A DNA stretch of 64,000 nt from the NCBI GenBank assembly GCA_037576195.1, contig CM075101.1, positions 19,468,001 through 19,532,000 of the forward strand, written 5' to 3'. The translations under genes and the position numbers were made by a program. The notes under the pieces were generated by a model, which was given only the letters and a program-made list of their open reading frames with translations, did not search any database and was not told the DNA's origin. Positions 25,001 to 36,007 of the stretch are shown here, piece by piece. The stretch is from Phytoseiulus persimilis. Taxonomy: Eukaryota; Arthropoda; Arachnida; Mesostigmata; Phytoseiidae. Each line of letters starts with the position of its first letter. Positions within the stretch are counted from its first letter, which is position 1.

Positions 25001-26011
25001 CTGGGACGTTTTTGAAGGTCGGCCTGCTGGCTGTGATGGCTCAACTCGGCGCGTGGGTACCCGCGGAAGAAATGGAATTCAGTCTTGTCGACAGAATTTT
25101 CACACGACTCGGTGCTTCCGACCACATCACTCTCGGTGAGCAACTCGTTTAACCCGTGTTCGGTTTTAGGACTGAATCCGGCAGTCTACCAGTCCGCGAC
25201 TGACCCATCATCCGTTTGACTTTCAAGGAGAATCGACGTTCCTCGTAGAGATGCTTGAGACTTCTGCGGTATTCAAGCACGCCACGAAGAATTCCCTGGT
25301 ACTTCTGGATGAGTTGGGTCGCGGTACATCGACCAACGATGGAGCCTCCCTTGCTTATGCCGTTCTATCGGAACTATCCAAATCGAATCGCAGGACTCTG
25401 TTCTCCACCCACTACCATGACCTTGCTAAAGACATTCAGGGCGTTTACCTCGGTAAGTTCGCCATGAGTTTTTGCTGTGATCTCTTCACTCCCCCTGAGC
25501 GGACGGCTCACGCACACAAGTTCGCGGAGCATACTGAGCCGTCTGAAGAAAAGCCATTCATCTTCTATACATACATCGCGTCGCATTTATATATACACAT
25601 GTATTTATACAAGAGAATATCCGCTCCCTAGGACACATGGCTTGTGTCGTGGAAAACGACGAAGACGTTGTCTTCCTCTACAAGTTTGTACCAGGCAACT
25701 GTGAGAAAAGTTTCGGGTTCAATGTTGCTAGATTGGCTGGACTCCCACAGAAGGTGAGCTGTCAAGATGAAATTGATGCGACATGTTGATGTCAGTTATT
25801 CCATCGTGCTGCTTGCCTCCCCAACGCCTGTCTCGACTCATGTCCATTACCCTCTCATGTCATCACTCTGGGTCTCACTTTTTACCATCAGCTGAGTATC
25901 CTTAAGCTCGATCTCCTCCCACAGATTGTTACGATGGGTCTTCAGCGAGCGAAGGAACTGGAAGAACAATCAGAACTCTTGCAGAAATTTGTGAAGTTCA
26001 TGTCGCTGTGA
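19027..26011 (+). CDS. Msh6: DNA mismatch repair protein MSH6 (MutS homologue)
   Basis: There are 26 exons, all in phase: 19027-19087, 19381-19679, 19798-20022, 20121-20205, 20315-20514, 20607-20741, 21255-21393, 21553-21677, 21783-21905, 22015-22155, 22299-22411, 22582-22684, 22785-22896, 22997-23184, 23261-23425, 23505-23597, 23704-23862, 23944-24034, 24120-24274, 24427-24534, 24642-24743, 24824-24898, 25018-25135, 25228-25452, 25632-25753 and 25925-26011, giving about 1182 residues. MSH6 pairs with MSH2 (MutS-alpha) to bind mismatches. Seen: an N-terminal PCNA-binding-like box (TLFGYFKK, residues 5-12); a basic/acidic disordered region to about 290 with no PWWP domain; the mismatch-reading Phe-x-Glu in [11 protein letters not shown] (F314, E316); Walker [11 protein letters not shown] (about 986-995); Walker B LLDELGRG (D1066, E1067); and the STHYH switch. 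The C-terminus stops about 20-30 residues earlier than in vertebrates. The exon-12 acceptor is GGAAG|TCG; the nearby CTTGCAG would break frame. Confidence 0.95.
20742..21254 (+). mobile_element. non-LTR retrotransposon 3' remnant in an Msh6 intron
   Basis: The intron after Msh6 exon 6 holds a frame open to 21158. It ends in a Cys-x2-Cys-x7-His-x4-Cys knuckle ([17 protein letters not shown]), preceded by a basic stretch and a short aromatic/His block ([10 protein letters not shown]). This layout is typical of the C-terminus of reverse transcriptases of jockey/R1/RTE-like elements, after the catalytic domain. No catalytic domain is present, so it is a 5'-truncated copy. After the stop comes a TAT/TTA-rich segment (ATTATTATTAAT near 21188) such as often ends these elements. 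Exact borders and target-site duplications were not found. The element is on the same strand as Msh6. Confidence 0.5.
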
Positions 26012-26316
26012 GACGCGGAGTCCCTCTTCACGGCGAGTCGCTCGTCATATGCGTGAAACATGGAGATTGAACTCGATTATTCAGCTTGCGCTCGTACTAT
26101 CAAAGTAAAGTCCCCATCGACCCAGCTCCAAGCTTGGGCAGGAATACCATGCTTCCTTGGTCGTCACCGCGAGACCGCAGAACTTTCATTGGAAGCTCGA
26201 AGAATTGACGGGAAAGAACGTTTTTAACAGTGGTAACACGTCCGATGGAGTTATGGGTCAGGAGAAAAGAATAGTCGCGTTTCGTCTGAATTTTATGTAG
26301 GAATCTAGTGATCCGA

Positions 26317-26322
26317 ATAAAT
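26317..26322 (+). terminator. polyadenylation signal of Msh6
   Basis: AATAAA lies about 305 bases after the Msh6 stop, in the context CGAATAAA. Confidence 0.6.
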
Positions 26323-27082
26323 CATGCACCGACCCGGAGACAGAGTGTGTTTCACCCATGTAATTAAGTCACCCGGATGTTTTATGGTTTTGCTAGGACT
26401 CAGGGGAAGGAGGAAGTTTCTTCAGGATACCATACCTTCCACCGACGACGAACTTATGTCGATGGTGACGGGAAGAAAAGAAATTCGAGCTCTTCCAAGG
26501 CTACACGTATCTCCAGGGATGAGGCGGTCGCGTTCACCCAGCGAAGCCTGCGATAGTCGTATGGACAGCGAGTGGGGAAAAGAGCTTCGAAGGACTAGTG
26601 ATCAGAGGGAACCCGGTGCCAAAGCGAACGACTACAAATATGTGTGTATCCACCTGTCCAACTCAAAAAACTGCCTGACTCAGTAGAAGTCCATGCGGGA
26701 GAGCCAAGCCCCGCGTTTTCGCTCGTTGAGGTTTTCCAAGCTTACCTTGGACTCTCCAGGCCTGATAGGGGAGAGCTCGTGTGGGGTCTACCATTGGGTG
26801 GGATTCTTCTGCGTTTCCGTCCTACGGCGACCATTCGTTCTAACGAGGCGCAACGTCACCAATGAGGATGCACTGACGCGGGAAATGGCCAATATTCTGC
26901 TCGGAGGTCCTTGAACTTTGTCCGAATAGGCCGTAATCTCTTCGTCAGGGAGATCAAACACTTGAATCATCACCACTCTTCGGCGGTGCGACGGAAGCAA
27001 CTCCGTAGGTTCTATTATGTGAGGTGGCCCGAGAAGGGTGAGAAGGGACAAATAAGCGCTCGTAGGAGGGGACCATTTCCTG
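26323..27082. other. intergenic stretch between convergent genes
   Basis: This lies between the Msh6 polyadenylation signal and that of the minus-strand gene. Open frames of 70-120 codons occur but none has a recognisable domain or splice partner. I see nothing supportable. Confidence 0.4.
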
Positions 27083-27088
27083 TTTATT
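27083..27088 (-). terminator. polyadenylation signal of the minus-strand repeat-protein gene
   Basis: TTTATT on the plus strand reads AATAAA on the minus strand, about 180 bases beyond the last stop codon at 27267-27269. Confidence 0.55.
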
Positions 27089-27266
27089 GAAATAATGTAA
27101 GAGCTGGAACGCCTGCCGTATAGAGGGACGCTCCAGAGACAGTCAAAGTGAAGATTAAAATTACAGTAAATCAGTCATGCGCTTGAAATGACCACTGATT
27201 GTAGTCGCGCCTTCTAGGTTCGTCGTTTCGGATGTGTAGTTCCAACTTGTGCCAGCCGCGTCGTTG

Positions 27267-30200
27267 TCAGCAGTCGAGGAGACGTTCATCCAAGTTTTTT
27301 ACTTCTTCCAAATAGTTCTGCGCATGTTCGAGCCTCAGGCGTAATGTATTGACCGCTGCCAGTTTTTTCAACTTTTCTGGCTCCAAGTCGACGCCGTTTA
27401 TACTTCTGGTCTGAACTCCGCGCTCGAGAATCACGTGTTGGAATCGCGGCATTTCCTGGGAACAGAAGAATTGCTCAATCAGTTCGAACGTCGTTGCTCT
27501 ATCAAAATGTGGACAAGCATGCTCCCTTAGAGGGTCATGCTCCTGGAATACGAAGGTTCCTTTCGGAAGACTGAGAAATTTAGGAGTACGGCCATCAATC
27601 AGTGAGAATACGGCGTATGTGATCGAAATTCTGCTGCCGAACTGCACACCAACCGAATGCCAGTCGAAACATTTTCGTCTCTGTAACGAACGGATCTGAC
27701 ACACGAGACCTCCCGATGTACAATGGGTCCTTCCATGAGATCGGAGAACCAAATTATTGAAAGAGGCCTCATCGAAAACCGGCGCTTTCAACACGATCGG
27801 ACCTGGAATTCGGAAGAATAATTTCAAGCGAGTCTGCCGTTACATTTGGGAGTTGGTAGAATAATTTCCTCAACAGTCATTCGATCGACGAACCGCCATC
27901 AATTCGGACCAGCCGCTGGGTGAAGAGCTCGGTGTTCACCGTTCCGACCGCAAGGTTCCCGTCGACAATCAATTTCTTCACCGGTCGATGGCCTGGAAAC
28001 AGATCTCCGGAATCAGAAGGCTTCGCTTTTCGATCGGGCTTAATGAACCTCAAATTTGCCGATTCCACCTCCTCGGACGAGACGCTCGGGCGTTCGAAAC
28101 CAAATTCGAGGCAGACCTTTGAGGACGCTATCGGTGACTTCTTCCAAGCTGACGATCTTGTTTTCTTTGATCGCGTTCCACAACTCGTACGATGGATGAT
28201 CCGAGCTCACTGCCGTCACATTGGCCACGTCCATGCTGAGCACGGTCACATTCTGGAGCTTTTGGGTTCCACAGTTGACGCAGCGCCGAATCACTCCCTC
28301 GGGCAGGTGTATCCCGTTCACCTCACCGTCCTGATGGGTTGGAAATTCATTTATTTCCGGCATCATTCAATTTCCGTTCGCTCACGGAATTCGTGGCCCG
28401 GATTCGAGATGTTTGATTTTCCCCTGGCTAGGAAACAAGTTTTTCGAGGAAACCACTGACCACGACGAGCTCGTCGATCGTCGTTGGGGCGTTCAAAATC
28501 AGCGATCCCTTAAAGATGAAAGGTTCCGGCGAAGCTATGGGAAGCCCTCCGCGCAGGATTCGTTCCAGAGCGAAGCCGTTCAGCAATCCTTCGTGTTGAA
28601 GTTCCTTGCATGCTAGAGCGCCCTCAACTCTCAGATTCCTGAATGTGGTCTGCTTCAAATGCTGTAACAGAATCAACGATTCTTATAATTGGTCGCAGAG
28701 CTCCTCACAGAATTCATTAAGCCACTTCGGTTGGGAAAACGAGGAGACATCTCACGTATGCTCTGCCATCGTTGAAAACCATTTGCGTCATCATCGCAGG
28801 TAGACTCTTCCTGTTGTTGTAGCTGTGCACGAGTGCTCCGTGAGTCAATTCTAGACCTCCTCTGATCTCCAAGGTGTTCAAAATGCCTTCCGACAGACAG
28901 GGGGCGCGGGTTACCAATCTGGAAGGAATGTTCCGAGAGGAGTCAGAAACGCCGCCAGGGACTTAAGGGACTTTTGTTCGAACCACGGGAGCTCCGCGAA
29001 GCGGAACTTTGTCGAACTCACTTTCTGAGAACTTCACCGTTGACTTCCGTGGCGTGGAGATCTTCCTCGAGACTTACGGGTGCTTCGAAAATCAAGGATG
29101 AGTTCACGAAAATCCGCCCCCCAGGCGAAGCTCTTGCAAGACTCCTGTTCGCGAGCAGAAACAAAATTTGAGGCTTGAAACAGCGGCAAAACTCATGCAA
29201 AAATGAAACTCCTGACAGATATGGGTTCTGGATTATGCTGCTGTCGACGAGGCGTGGACAGGATTCGCGTTTACTTCTCGAGCTTCTGAATGTCGATTCC
29301 GTTGATGGTCGTTGCTCCGTCGAGTCGTTCTTCGACGAAGAGAGTTCCTCCGAAGGCAACATTGGCTGGAATCGTTTGGGGAGTACTGATGGTCAAGAAA
29401 TCTCTTCCGAGGACAGCATTGTTGACGGAACGGGCGTCTACGGGACCGCCGCTGCGGACCTGAATGCGGACGATACAACATGAGCGAGGAATGTTCGACA
29501 ATCGATCCGAGGAGCGGCTTCTTGGATCGATTCCCAGGCGCAAGTTTGCGCTGAAAGAACGGACGGCGTATCACCTCTTTCCGGAAGCGCACCGGGGCGA
29601 GGATCCGGCTGTCCTTCGAGCTCGCGATCGTGTTCAAGACATCAGCCTTCTGCGAGTTGATTTTCGAAGTCACCATCGGACCGTTCAGAACGATACCGTC
29701 TCGAAACGCGATGGGGACGCGGATTGTGGTGGGCCGGATCGTACTGACGGCGAGCTTGTTGAGTCGGGCCAGGTCGAACCCGTTCACGGCTTGAGTCGAG
29801 AACGGGGCCTCGAAAACTATATTTTCGAAAACCTGCAACAAACGATCGTTGGCGAGCATCGGCGGAAGGCTCTGAGTCGATACGGAGACACTTCGCGGGG
29901 ACTGGGGAGCCACTCACATTCTTCCCCGAAAGTTTGATTTCGCCTTGATCGTCTCGCAGCACGCGTCGGGCGAAGTTCGCAAAATCGAATCCATCCACCC
30001 TCGCCGCGTCCACGAAACGACTGTTCACGTTCTCCAAAATCACGGATGTTAGATTGATTTGGCCGTCAAGACGCAAGCGTCGCTTCATTGCGTTTGAAAT
30101 TCCCGCAACGAAAGGCGTCGATATTTTCTCGTTCGGCCGCAAGTCCTTCGACCTGATCACGACCTGGTTGCACCTGCCGGAAATCCAAGAGGAGGAAACG

Positions 30201-33200
30201 GAGAACTTAGCAGAGTGATCGGGCTCAGTCACATCTCCCTCCATGAAGCACCCCGTTCCAACTCACCTGAGATCACCCGTGACGTTCTCAGTCAAGTGCG
30301 TCGTGATGAAGTCAGCGGGGAAACGAGTCCCGTTGAGACGCATTACGGAAAGTTTATTTGTGCGAAGATCTCTCAGGATAAGGGGTTTTGAGATGGTCTG
30401 AGGCGTACTCAACGTGACTCTCTCGTTGAAAGTCGCTCGAACATTAATGCCATTCAAGAGACTATTCGTAGAGCTCAGCTGGAAAATAGATCCACAGTGT
30501 ACACAACTCGGTGAGGAAACGCCGCTGAGCGGAGATGACGGTACAAAAAAATCATGGAGAAACGAGCAAACGCTTCCAAGTTGGCGAAACTGACGTGGTT
30601 GACGCGCAGGTTCCCCCGGAGAATTTTGCGACCGCCGATCGGTTTACCGACGCTCGCCAAGTCTTCGTGAGTGTTCAGACCATTGATGAGCGGAGCGTGG
30701 ACTGCTCTCGCAGAAATCCCGCCGGAGAATGTTTTTTCCCCCGAAATCTCGACCGCGCCAAGGGAACCGCGCGGATCCGAGGGCGCGGGAATGATATCTG
30801 GAAAGCATAGAGTTATTGGAAGGAGTTGAGGTCGATCCGAATGACATCCCACACGCGGCGACTTATTCGGAGCATTCCGTTCTTCGGCTCGTCGAAAAAA
30901 CGGCGCGACTTACCATCCCAGACTTTTTGGATATCTTCGCCATCAAGCGAGCCTTTGATGTGCACTTCGTCAGCGACCACAGCTCCGTGAAAGACAACGG
31001 GCCGAGCGTAAAGACTGAAATTCTTTCTCCCCATGAATTCGTTGACATTCAAATGATCGATTGGACCGAGTGTTCGAATCGAGTTGAAGTCAGCGCCTTG
31101 TCTGAACTCAACGTGGCCACTAATCGAGCTTGGCAGTGTCAGTGAAACCACCTGGAAGTGGTTCATTTCTCAGCTCTGCAAGCCAGCCCAGTACATCTGG
31201 CCACAACGGAGAGAACGCGATCGACTTTCGGTGGATTTTTCTCAAAATGGGGAACTTGAAAGGTTTGACGATCATTTATGGGTCAACAAACCTCTCTGGG
31301 ATAGGAGAAGCCGTTCAGAAGACCGCTCTGGATGATTGAAGTCGCCGTCAAGTCGCCAGAGAAAGTTTTCGGAGCCGTCACCCGCTGTTCGGCATGGCGC
31401 AACATCAAGTCTTCAGGAATGCGGAGCCCGTTCAGAGTGTGTCGAGCCTGGATAGAAGCTGCTTCAGAGAGACTCTAAGACTGTTCTTTATTCGGAGCGA
31501 GTTGGATTTCTCCCGTCGACGACACTCTTGGTGCCCGCCACTAATCCGCCGAGTCTTCGGGAAACATGTCGGGCAACGCGAATCAACGCAAGAGAATGGA
31601 TATCCGCTACTACTTCCAGTCACGAGGAGTTTCAATCCGCTCCGGCGATGAGGTCGCTTGGGATGGCAAATAGTCGCAGGGAGGACGATACTCACGTGGA
31701 GCCCGCCTTTGAAATGCACGGACTCGAAGTTTTTTCGGCCGGTGACAACAGCAGGTATGTCTGGGTAAACGAATCGCGTCAAGGGAGCCTTCAGTTTCAA
31801 ACCGTTCGCGGAGTCCACGGTCAGAGATGCAGTTCTGGCATTACCTTCGGGGCACAAACAACCATGCTGTCACGCTGCCAACAACAGAGCTCCGTGGAAA
31901 CTCTGCAAGGAGCAGAGAAGCCCGAGTGTGAACTCACCGTGGAGGATTATCGGCGTGAGGATGATTTGATCCGAGTCGAAATTAAGAAGCTTTCCGGAGA
32001 GCTTTCGCAAATTTAGGCCATTCACAGATCGAGCGTCAACTCTGCAATTCGGTTGATCCATGAGATAGAAGTAAGCAAGAAGCACCGCATTTTGGGAGGA
32101 TTCAAAACGGAGGCCTCGCGAGGAAATCACGATTGTCACCGCCGCAGGATCTCTAACCTTTCCCGGACGACCACTGTATCAAAGTTTTTCCCGCGGAGGG
32201 ACGGCAGGACTGAGCCGGAAACTCTCAACAGTTTGGCTGTGTCACTCAGAGGGCCCAGCGGTCCGTGCACCTCTGAGTTCGTCTCGAGGGAGAGACCTTT
32301 CGTGAAATTATATTCTCCAAATAATCGCAGGTCCTCTCCTAGACAGAGTCGACGGATCACAGTGTTAGATATGATGTATCTCTGGGAGTTCCGGTTCTAC
32401 CGAATTTCCTGAGCCGAGCTCCAAAAGAGCTTCCTGCGGGGCCGAGGTGCTTGATATTATTCGTGGATGGAAACTTGCCCGCTATCACGATATCTTGTGG
32501 CACTCTTCGGTGGTTCAAAGTAGAAACGGCGAACGAGCTCGCCGATATTCCACCGTGGAAGATGAGTCTGCCTTTCAAAGTGGAGTTTTCGCCGATGAAA
32601 TAGAGTGAGTCAATCATCTGTGGAGGAATGCAAGCGAAGAAGTTCATCGATTCTTCCAATAGCCCTACCGGCCCTCGATGTCTTCGCATCCCCACGGCTC
32701 CCTAATTCGATAAGGTAGGAATCTGCTGCGCACCTCTCTGGCGGACTCCTTCCTCAGCCGGGCGAGACTTGTCGTCTTCGATTCGATCTGAGGACAGCGA
32801 ATACTCCCAGCTATTGAAAGAGTGGAAATTCTGATTGGCTGCGAGGAGCTCTTCAGGATAGCTTTGTCCAATACTTCCTGTTTGGGAGTAAACTCAGTTT
32901 AGCGTCCGTGAGAAGGATATGTTCCGAGCTGCGAGGACATCGGGATCGAAAAGTGTTTCGGAAGCGCGAAACGAAGGGGACTCCGTTCCCGGCGAGAACC
33001 GCTTTACCTTCGCTTTCCGGAGGTGTTCCCGGAGCTCACGGAGTTTCGATGACGAGTCCTCAACGAGCGACTCGTCCGGCTGAATCACGATGTTCGAGTT
33101 CACAACGCCGATACGAACTGACGGTTCTAATTTCGTATGGACCGCTCCCCGTACCTCTATTTCGCGGAACCTGCGAAATTCAACGTTCGATTCACTGGAT

Positions 33201-36007
33201 TACCCATGTGGTGCAATCGACGCTGTTGCTTCCGATTTTCGTCCGATCGTACTCGGTAGGTCTGAGTAGGGTGACCTACTTCGCATGTCTCGGAATCCTA
33301 TGGAGATGGGGCTTCTTCGGTGCTCCGCGTTCCATGACCGATTCAGCATCGCGCAGAGCTCCTCCGTACTGCAGTAGTCTCGCCTGGTGGAGGAATCTGA
33401 TCGTGAGCCTCTATGAAGTAATCTTCGGAATATTCGGCGCAGAACGGGATATCATTTATCGCACCCCTAGGACGAGGCCTCAAAACCCGGCCGAAACGTT
33501 TCTCGGCCCGATGTCGTACCTTCGCGGCTCCGATCCTCCTTGCAGCTTCCTGCTTGAGCTCGTGGAACGGTGCTCGCAGATGGGGAAGATTGTATTTGAG
33601 ATCGACTAGAGCGGGGTGTTGGTTGAGCGCGTCGAAGAATAGCAGCGTCAAGTGTTGTTGGCTGCCACCAAATGTAGCGACGGAGTTTTCGAGTACCAAG
33701 AGCTCTGCAGGGGGGGGGGGGGGACGCGTCAGGGCGGTTGACTCTGACTAGAATGTCGTCAGGAAAATGCTTCATGATATTTTGCTTGTATGGAGGATAC
33801 TCACGTGCGACAATGTTCTGATGTTGAATCTCGTGCAGCACGTTCGAGTATCCCGAGAAGAAGAAAAGGCGGAGCGGTCTCGAAGCGTCACCTGAGTAAA
33901 AATCGAGAACTTCGTTCAGTTGTGGGATCGATCTTGGGAGCGTATCATTAACAAGCTCGTACGCTCGGTGAACTCATAGCCTTATCCTGAGTTCACTGAA
34001 CCAAGTTCTGCGTGTGCTGAAAATCGGAGGATCCTGTCACTCACGGGTCGTGAGGGCGAGTATGTGCGTGCCGAAAGAAACGGAATAAACCGGCACAAAC
34101 TGAGTAGCCGACCGGATCGAGAGCTCGTGGACCGTCCTCCAGCCCCCGTCGTGTCTGAGCTCCACGATCTTCTGTCTCGAGTCTGTCGTCAACGCGACGT
34201 AAGCCGAGGGTCCGCTACGGAAGGCCCCGATCGAGCGTAGCTCGGCGAAGGGAATCCTTCAAAGAAAAAGTAAGAACTTTCAGTGAATAATGATTTCCAG
34301 AGCTCCTGCTTCGCTGAACAGCATGCAGAATCTCCTCCCTGCGAGGCGTTCCGTATCGCTCACGTCGAAATCAGTTTGGAAGAAGTCAGGAAGTGGTTCA
34401 GGCGGAAGACGTAAACCGTTGAGCGGCTCCCGACAACCAAGTGACGAACGCCTTGGAGGCGAACAGAGGCCAGGGAGATAGCATTTTGAAGTCGTATTTC
34501 GACGACGTTGATGTCCTCCGTGGGGTAGTGAACTCGCTCGGCTGCAAGGAACGTGAAATTCAGTTTTCATCCCATGAGTTGATCGAGAACGACATCGAGC
34601 TCTCCGAAGAAATATTTAGTCATTTGTCAAGCTCTCCACCAACAGGCCAAACAATAATATTACAACACGATCCATCCAGGTCCTGCATCTTGTGAAAACT
34701 TTAGTTTCACTCCAACGAGACAATTCAAGCATCGTTTAAGGAATGACCGTGGATTTTAGCGATCTGTTCTCTGATCCTCGAAGCCAGGGGAATAATTCAG
34801 GTCGGCGGGGGAGAGCCTCTGAGTTGCGTTCTATGCAGGCCTAAGGATAAGCTCCAGAGTCCTCGATGTGAGCAGAGGAGAATATTGAACGACGCTAGGC
34901 TGAGTGTGATTGTAGGGCTTCGGAACCGTCGAATCTTCTGTGCTAGTATGGAGGTCGAACTGCTTACCCTCGATTTCGGGCTTATCGTGCTCGACTAGGA
35001 TTGCGTACGCGCAGCCTTGCAGTCCGCACACGAATTTCAGAGCACTCGGATTGCCTGCCGCGGAAGGGGTTTGAGTATCGATAACCATTCAACTCAGACA
35101 GTTCATAGGGATCAGGGACGGAGAAATACCTTGCAGTTCGATTTTGAAAAGCTCTGTGACCTTTTCTCCTATCTTGAATTCTCTGAGGATTCCCGAAACT
35201 GATTGGCGATGATTCCATTTCTTCCGGCTGACGACGCCGAGTCTTGCGAAACCATCGTCTCTGTGAAATACCACTGCGTCCACGATCGTCTCCTGTTGGA
35301 ACGACACCAGGCTTTTTTTCAGAAATCGAAAACGAGCGAGCTGCGCTTTCCTCAGCGAATCGACACATGTCAGTGGACCCCGATTCTACGAGCGGCCGTG
35401 CGGAAGCTCGTTGGACTGAATATTCGCTCCGAGAATCTCTATCCTGAGAGGCTGAATGGACGTCCTCACCTCATCTGGGCTCACTCGGAAACTGTGAAGT
35501 CTGTTGGACGGACCGCGGTTGAATATTTTCTGCGAGAAGACATGAACATTCGTTGTGTTGAAGCCGCACACCAAGTTCTGTTGCTTGAAGAAAGCATGTC
35601 TCCATTTCGACGGTCCGCCAATGTCACTTCCGAATGGTGAAGCCTTGATGGATTCGACTGCCACGTCTGTGAACGTTGGGAGAACACGTGAAGCTTTTGC
35701 AGGAGCGAACGATCAGGTGCTATCCATTCATTATCCAACATTTAAATCCTTAACGGTCGATTCATTTGCGAGTGTCCGGCCAATGCTCAGCCAACGTTTC
35801 TGCGACGACACAGAGAACCCCTTACAGACACGATCGCCTTAAATCCCTGAAACCTGAAATCCGCTCCACCTTACCCTGGGGTCCGACATAATTGTTGTAC
35901 TGGTGAAGCCTTGTCGATAACGATCCTGGGAACAGCACAGGCGGATGGACGCTCGCAAGACTGATTCGAAACGCCAAGCCGAAAATGAAGAGTTGGAGTG
36001 CGTTCAT
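27267..36007 (-). CDS. large secreted protein: EAR-like blades plus 'NG' beta repeats
   Basis: A many-exon gene whose structure is only partly resolved. Exon 1 (36007-35875) gives a signal peptide (MNALQLFIFGLAFRISLAS). The next coding exons (about 35690-33470) hold blade-like units of the EAR type: a hydrophobic strand, a small residue, then a strand (NLVCGFNTTNVHVFS, LKFVCGLQGCAYAILVE, VRHLVVGSRSTVYVFRLN, AYVALTTDSRQKIVELRHDG), as in secreted beta-propellers. From about 33100 down to the stop comes a tail of units of roughly 60-80 residues built on 'strand-Gly-strand... Asn-Gly-hydrophobic-Asp...Leu' (INGINVRA-like near 30450, VNGFDLARLNKL near 29780, INGIDIQKLEK near 29290, INGVDLEPEKLKKL near 27390). 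I know no confident name. An insect eggshell/terminal-signalling family (Nasrat/Polehole/Closca) is one comparison I could not test. It is expected to be extracellular. An intron near 33700 contains a run of 14 G. Confidence 0.6.
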
